Shown in pieces: positions 5,387 through 5,848 of a stretch of 5,848 nt of DNA. The stretch comes from Oribacterium parvum (lineage in GTDB: Bacteria; Bacillota; Clostridia; Lachnospirales; Lachnospiraceae), in contig CALIEL010000233.1 of the NCBI GenBank assembly GCA_938022235.1, forward strand, positions 1 through 5,848, in the 5' to 3' direction. A model generated the notes under the pieces. It saw nothing but the letters and a program-made list of their open reading frames with translations, did no database searches and was not told the origin of the DNA. A program made the translations under genes and the position numbers. Position 1 is the stretch's first letter. Every line of letters begins with the position of its first letter.

Positions 5387-5413
5387 GAATTCACCCTGAA
5401 AATAAGAGATAAT
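5385..5413 (+). promoter_or_regulatory. Candidate sigma-A promoter of the AIM24-family gene
   Basis: TTGAAT (5385-5390; four of six consensus bases) and GATAAT (5408-5413; five of six) are separated by an ideal 17 bp. They sit about 65 bases upstream of the ATG at 5478 and downstream of the previous terminator, so the last gene needs a promoter in this stretch. This is the best candidate I see. Confidence 0.55.
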
Positions 5414-5468
5414 TTTTCTGTCAGGTTCAAAAATGGAATAGCGACAAGAAAACCCTATTTCACAGATT

Positions 5469-5474
5469 GGAGGA
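5469..5474 (+). promoter_or_regulatory. Ribosome binding site of the AIM24-family gene
   Basis: GGAGGA lies only three bases before the ATG at 5478, slightly closer than usual. No better in-frame start is present nearby and the family homology begins right here, so the start stands. Confidence 0.7.
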
Positions 5475-5477
5475 TTT

Positions 5478-5848
5478 ATGCAACATTGTATATTAGGAGA
5501 TAATGATTGTCCCATTTTGGAGATTCAGTTAAACCCGGGAGAAAGGGTGAAGATTGAGAGAGGTTCCATGGCCTATATGTGCGGCGTGGAGTTACAGGGA
5601 AAGATGAATTCCGGCGCTAACGGCGGGGGATTGGGCGGCTTGTTAAGTGCTGTAGGAAGAAGCCTTGCCAGCGGAGAAAGTATGTTTATTACCGAGGCTA
5701 TCGGTGTAGCTAATGGGGGTAGAATCGGTGTGGCACCTTCCATTCCCGGAAAGATTGTTCGTTTAGAGATTGGAGAAAGGCAGTATCGGCTGAATACCGG
5801 CGCCTTCTTGGCCGGGGATTCCACGGTAAGCTATGCCATTAAAATGCA
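5478..5848 (+). CDS. AIM24/TIGR00266-family protein (5' part, runs off the window)
   Basis: The first 123 codons are open to the window end. The N-terminus pattern Leu-Glu-Ile-Gln-Leu-Asn-Pro-Gly-Glu, then Glu-Arg-Gly-Ser-Met-Ala-Tyr-Met (about 28-35), is characteristic of the AIM24 (DUF124, TIGR00266) family. So are the glycine-rich stretch at 46-54, the Ser-Gly-Glu-Ser-Met-Phe-Ile motif (65-71) and Ala-Pro-Ser-Ile-Pro-Gly-Lys-Ile (86-93). These are beta-rich proteins of about 220-260 residues that form tryptophan-RNA-binding-attenuator-like barrels. Their bacterial function is not well defined, and the yeast member is mitochondrial. No signal peptide or membrane segment is visible. About half the protein is missing beyond 5848. 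The gene appears to be transcribed separately from the broken genes before it. Confidence 0.88.
   Translation, partial: MQHCILGDNDCPILEIQLNPGERVKIERGSMAYMCGVELQGKMNSGANGGGLGGLLSAVGRSLASGESMFITEAIGVANGGRIGVAPSIPGKIVRLEIGERQYRLNTGAFLAGDSTVSYAIKM

Noticed and set aside
5309..5503. 64-codon open frame before the AIM24-family gene
   Set aside because: It has no ribosome binding site or recognisable family. It spans the candidate promoter and overlaps the start of the AIM24-family gene, so it is more likely intergenic sequence.
5573..5824. 83-codon minus-strand open frame
   Set aside because: It is a Pro/Leu-rich antisense shadow of the Gly-rich AIM24-family gene.

Overview
The window looks like chromosomal DNA from a low-to-moderate GC Firmicute, most likely a Clostridia/Lachnospiraceae-type organism. 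This is inferred from consensus sigma-A promoters, strong AGGAGG-type ribosome binding sites, hairpin-plus-T-run terminators, a Gram-positive lipoprotein signal and the protein families present. All recognisable genes lie on the + strand. No tRNA, rRNA, CRISPR array, transposase or integrase was seen.

Left part (1-3753): a complete sugar-type (CUT1) ABC importer operon. A near-consensus promoter (153-180) is overlapped by a candidate palindromic operator, and the leader contains a hairpin. Then come a solute-binding lipoprotein (256-1653) and two MalF/MalG-like permeases (1834-2718 and 2794-3663), closed by a strong terminator (3728-3753). No ATPase and no glycosidase is encoded here. The importer presumably uses an ATPase encoded elsewhere, as many Firmicute CUT1 systems do. 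The substrate cannot be read from the sequence.

Middle part (3754-5250): a cluster of broken genes. In order these are the C-terminal tail of a zinc-type/MDR NADP-dependent oxidoreductase with an in-frame TAG (3784-4050); a pyridoxamine-phosphate-oxidase-like flavin protein with its own ribosome binding site and terminator but a one-base frameshift in a run of seven T (4061-4469); a 183-bp second copy of the 3' part of the upstream permease gene, about 92% identical, with mostly silent differences and a nonsense codon (4519-4701); and, joined to it, a Bro-N/DinD-like protein fragment that lacks its start and appears to carry an internal in-frame deletion (about 4702-5207), followed by a terminator.

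Right part (5250-5848): a short intergenic stretch with a candidate promoter and palindrome, then the first 123 codons of an AIM24/TIGR00266-family gene that runs off the window.

The importer operon and the AIM24-like gene look ordinary and intact. The stretch between them looks like a rearrangement and decay zone made of pieces of at least four genes. I see no convincing evidence of a new biological system. The most informative observations are the diverged permease fragment, its junction with the Bro-N remnant, the homopolymer frameshift, and the palindrome over the operon's -35 box.
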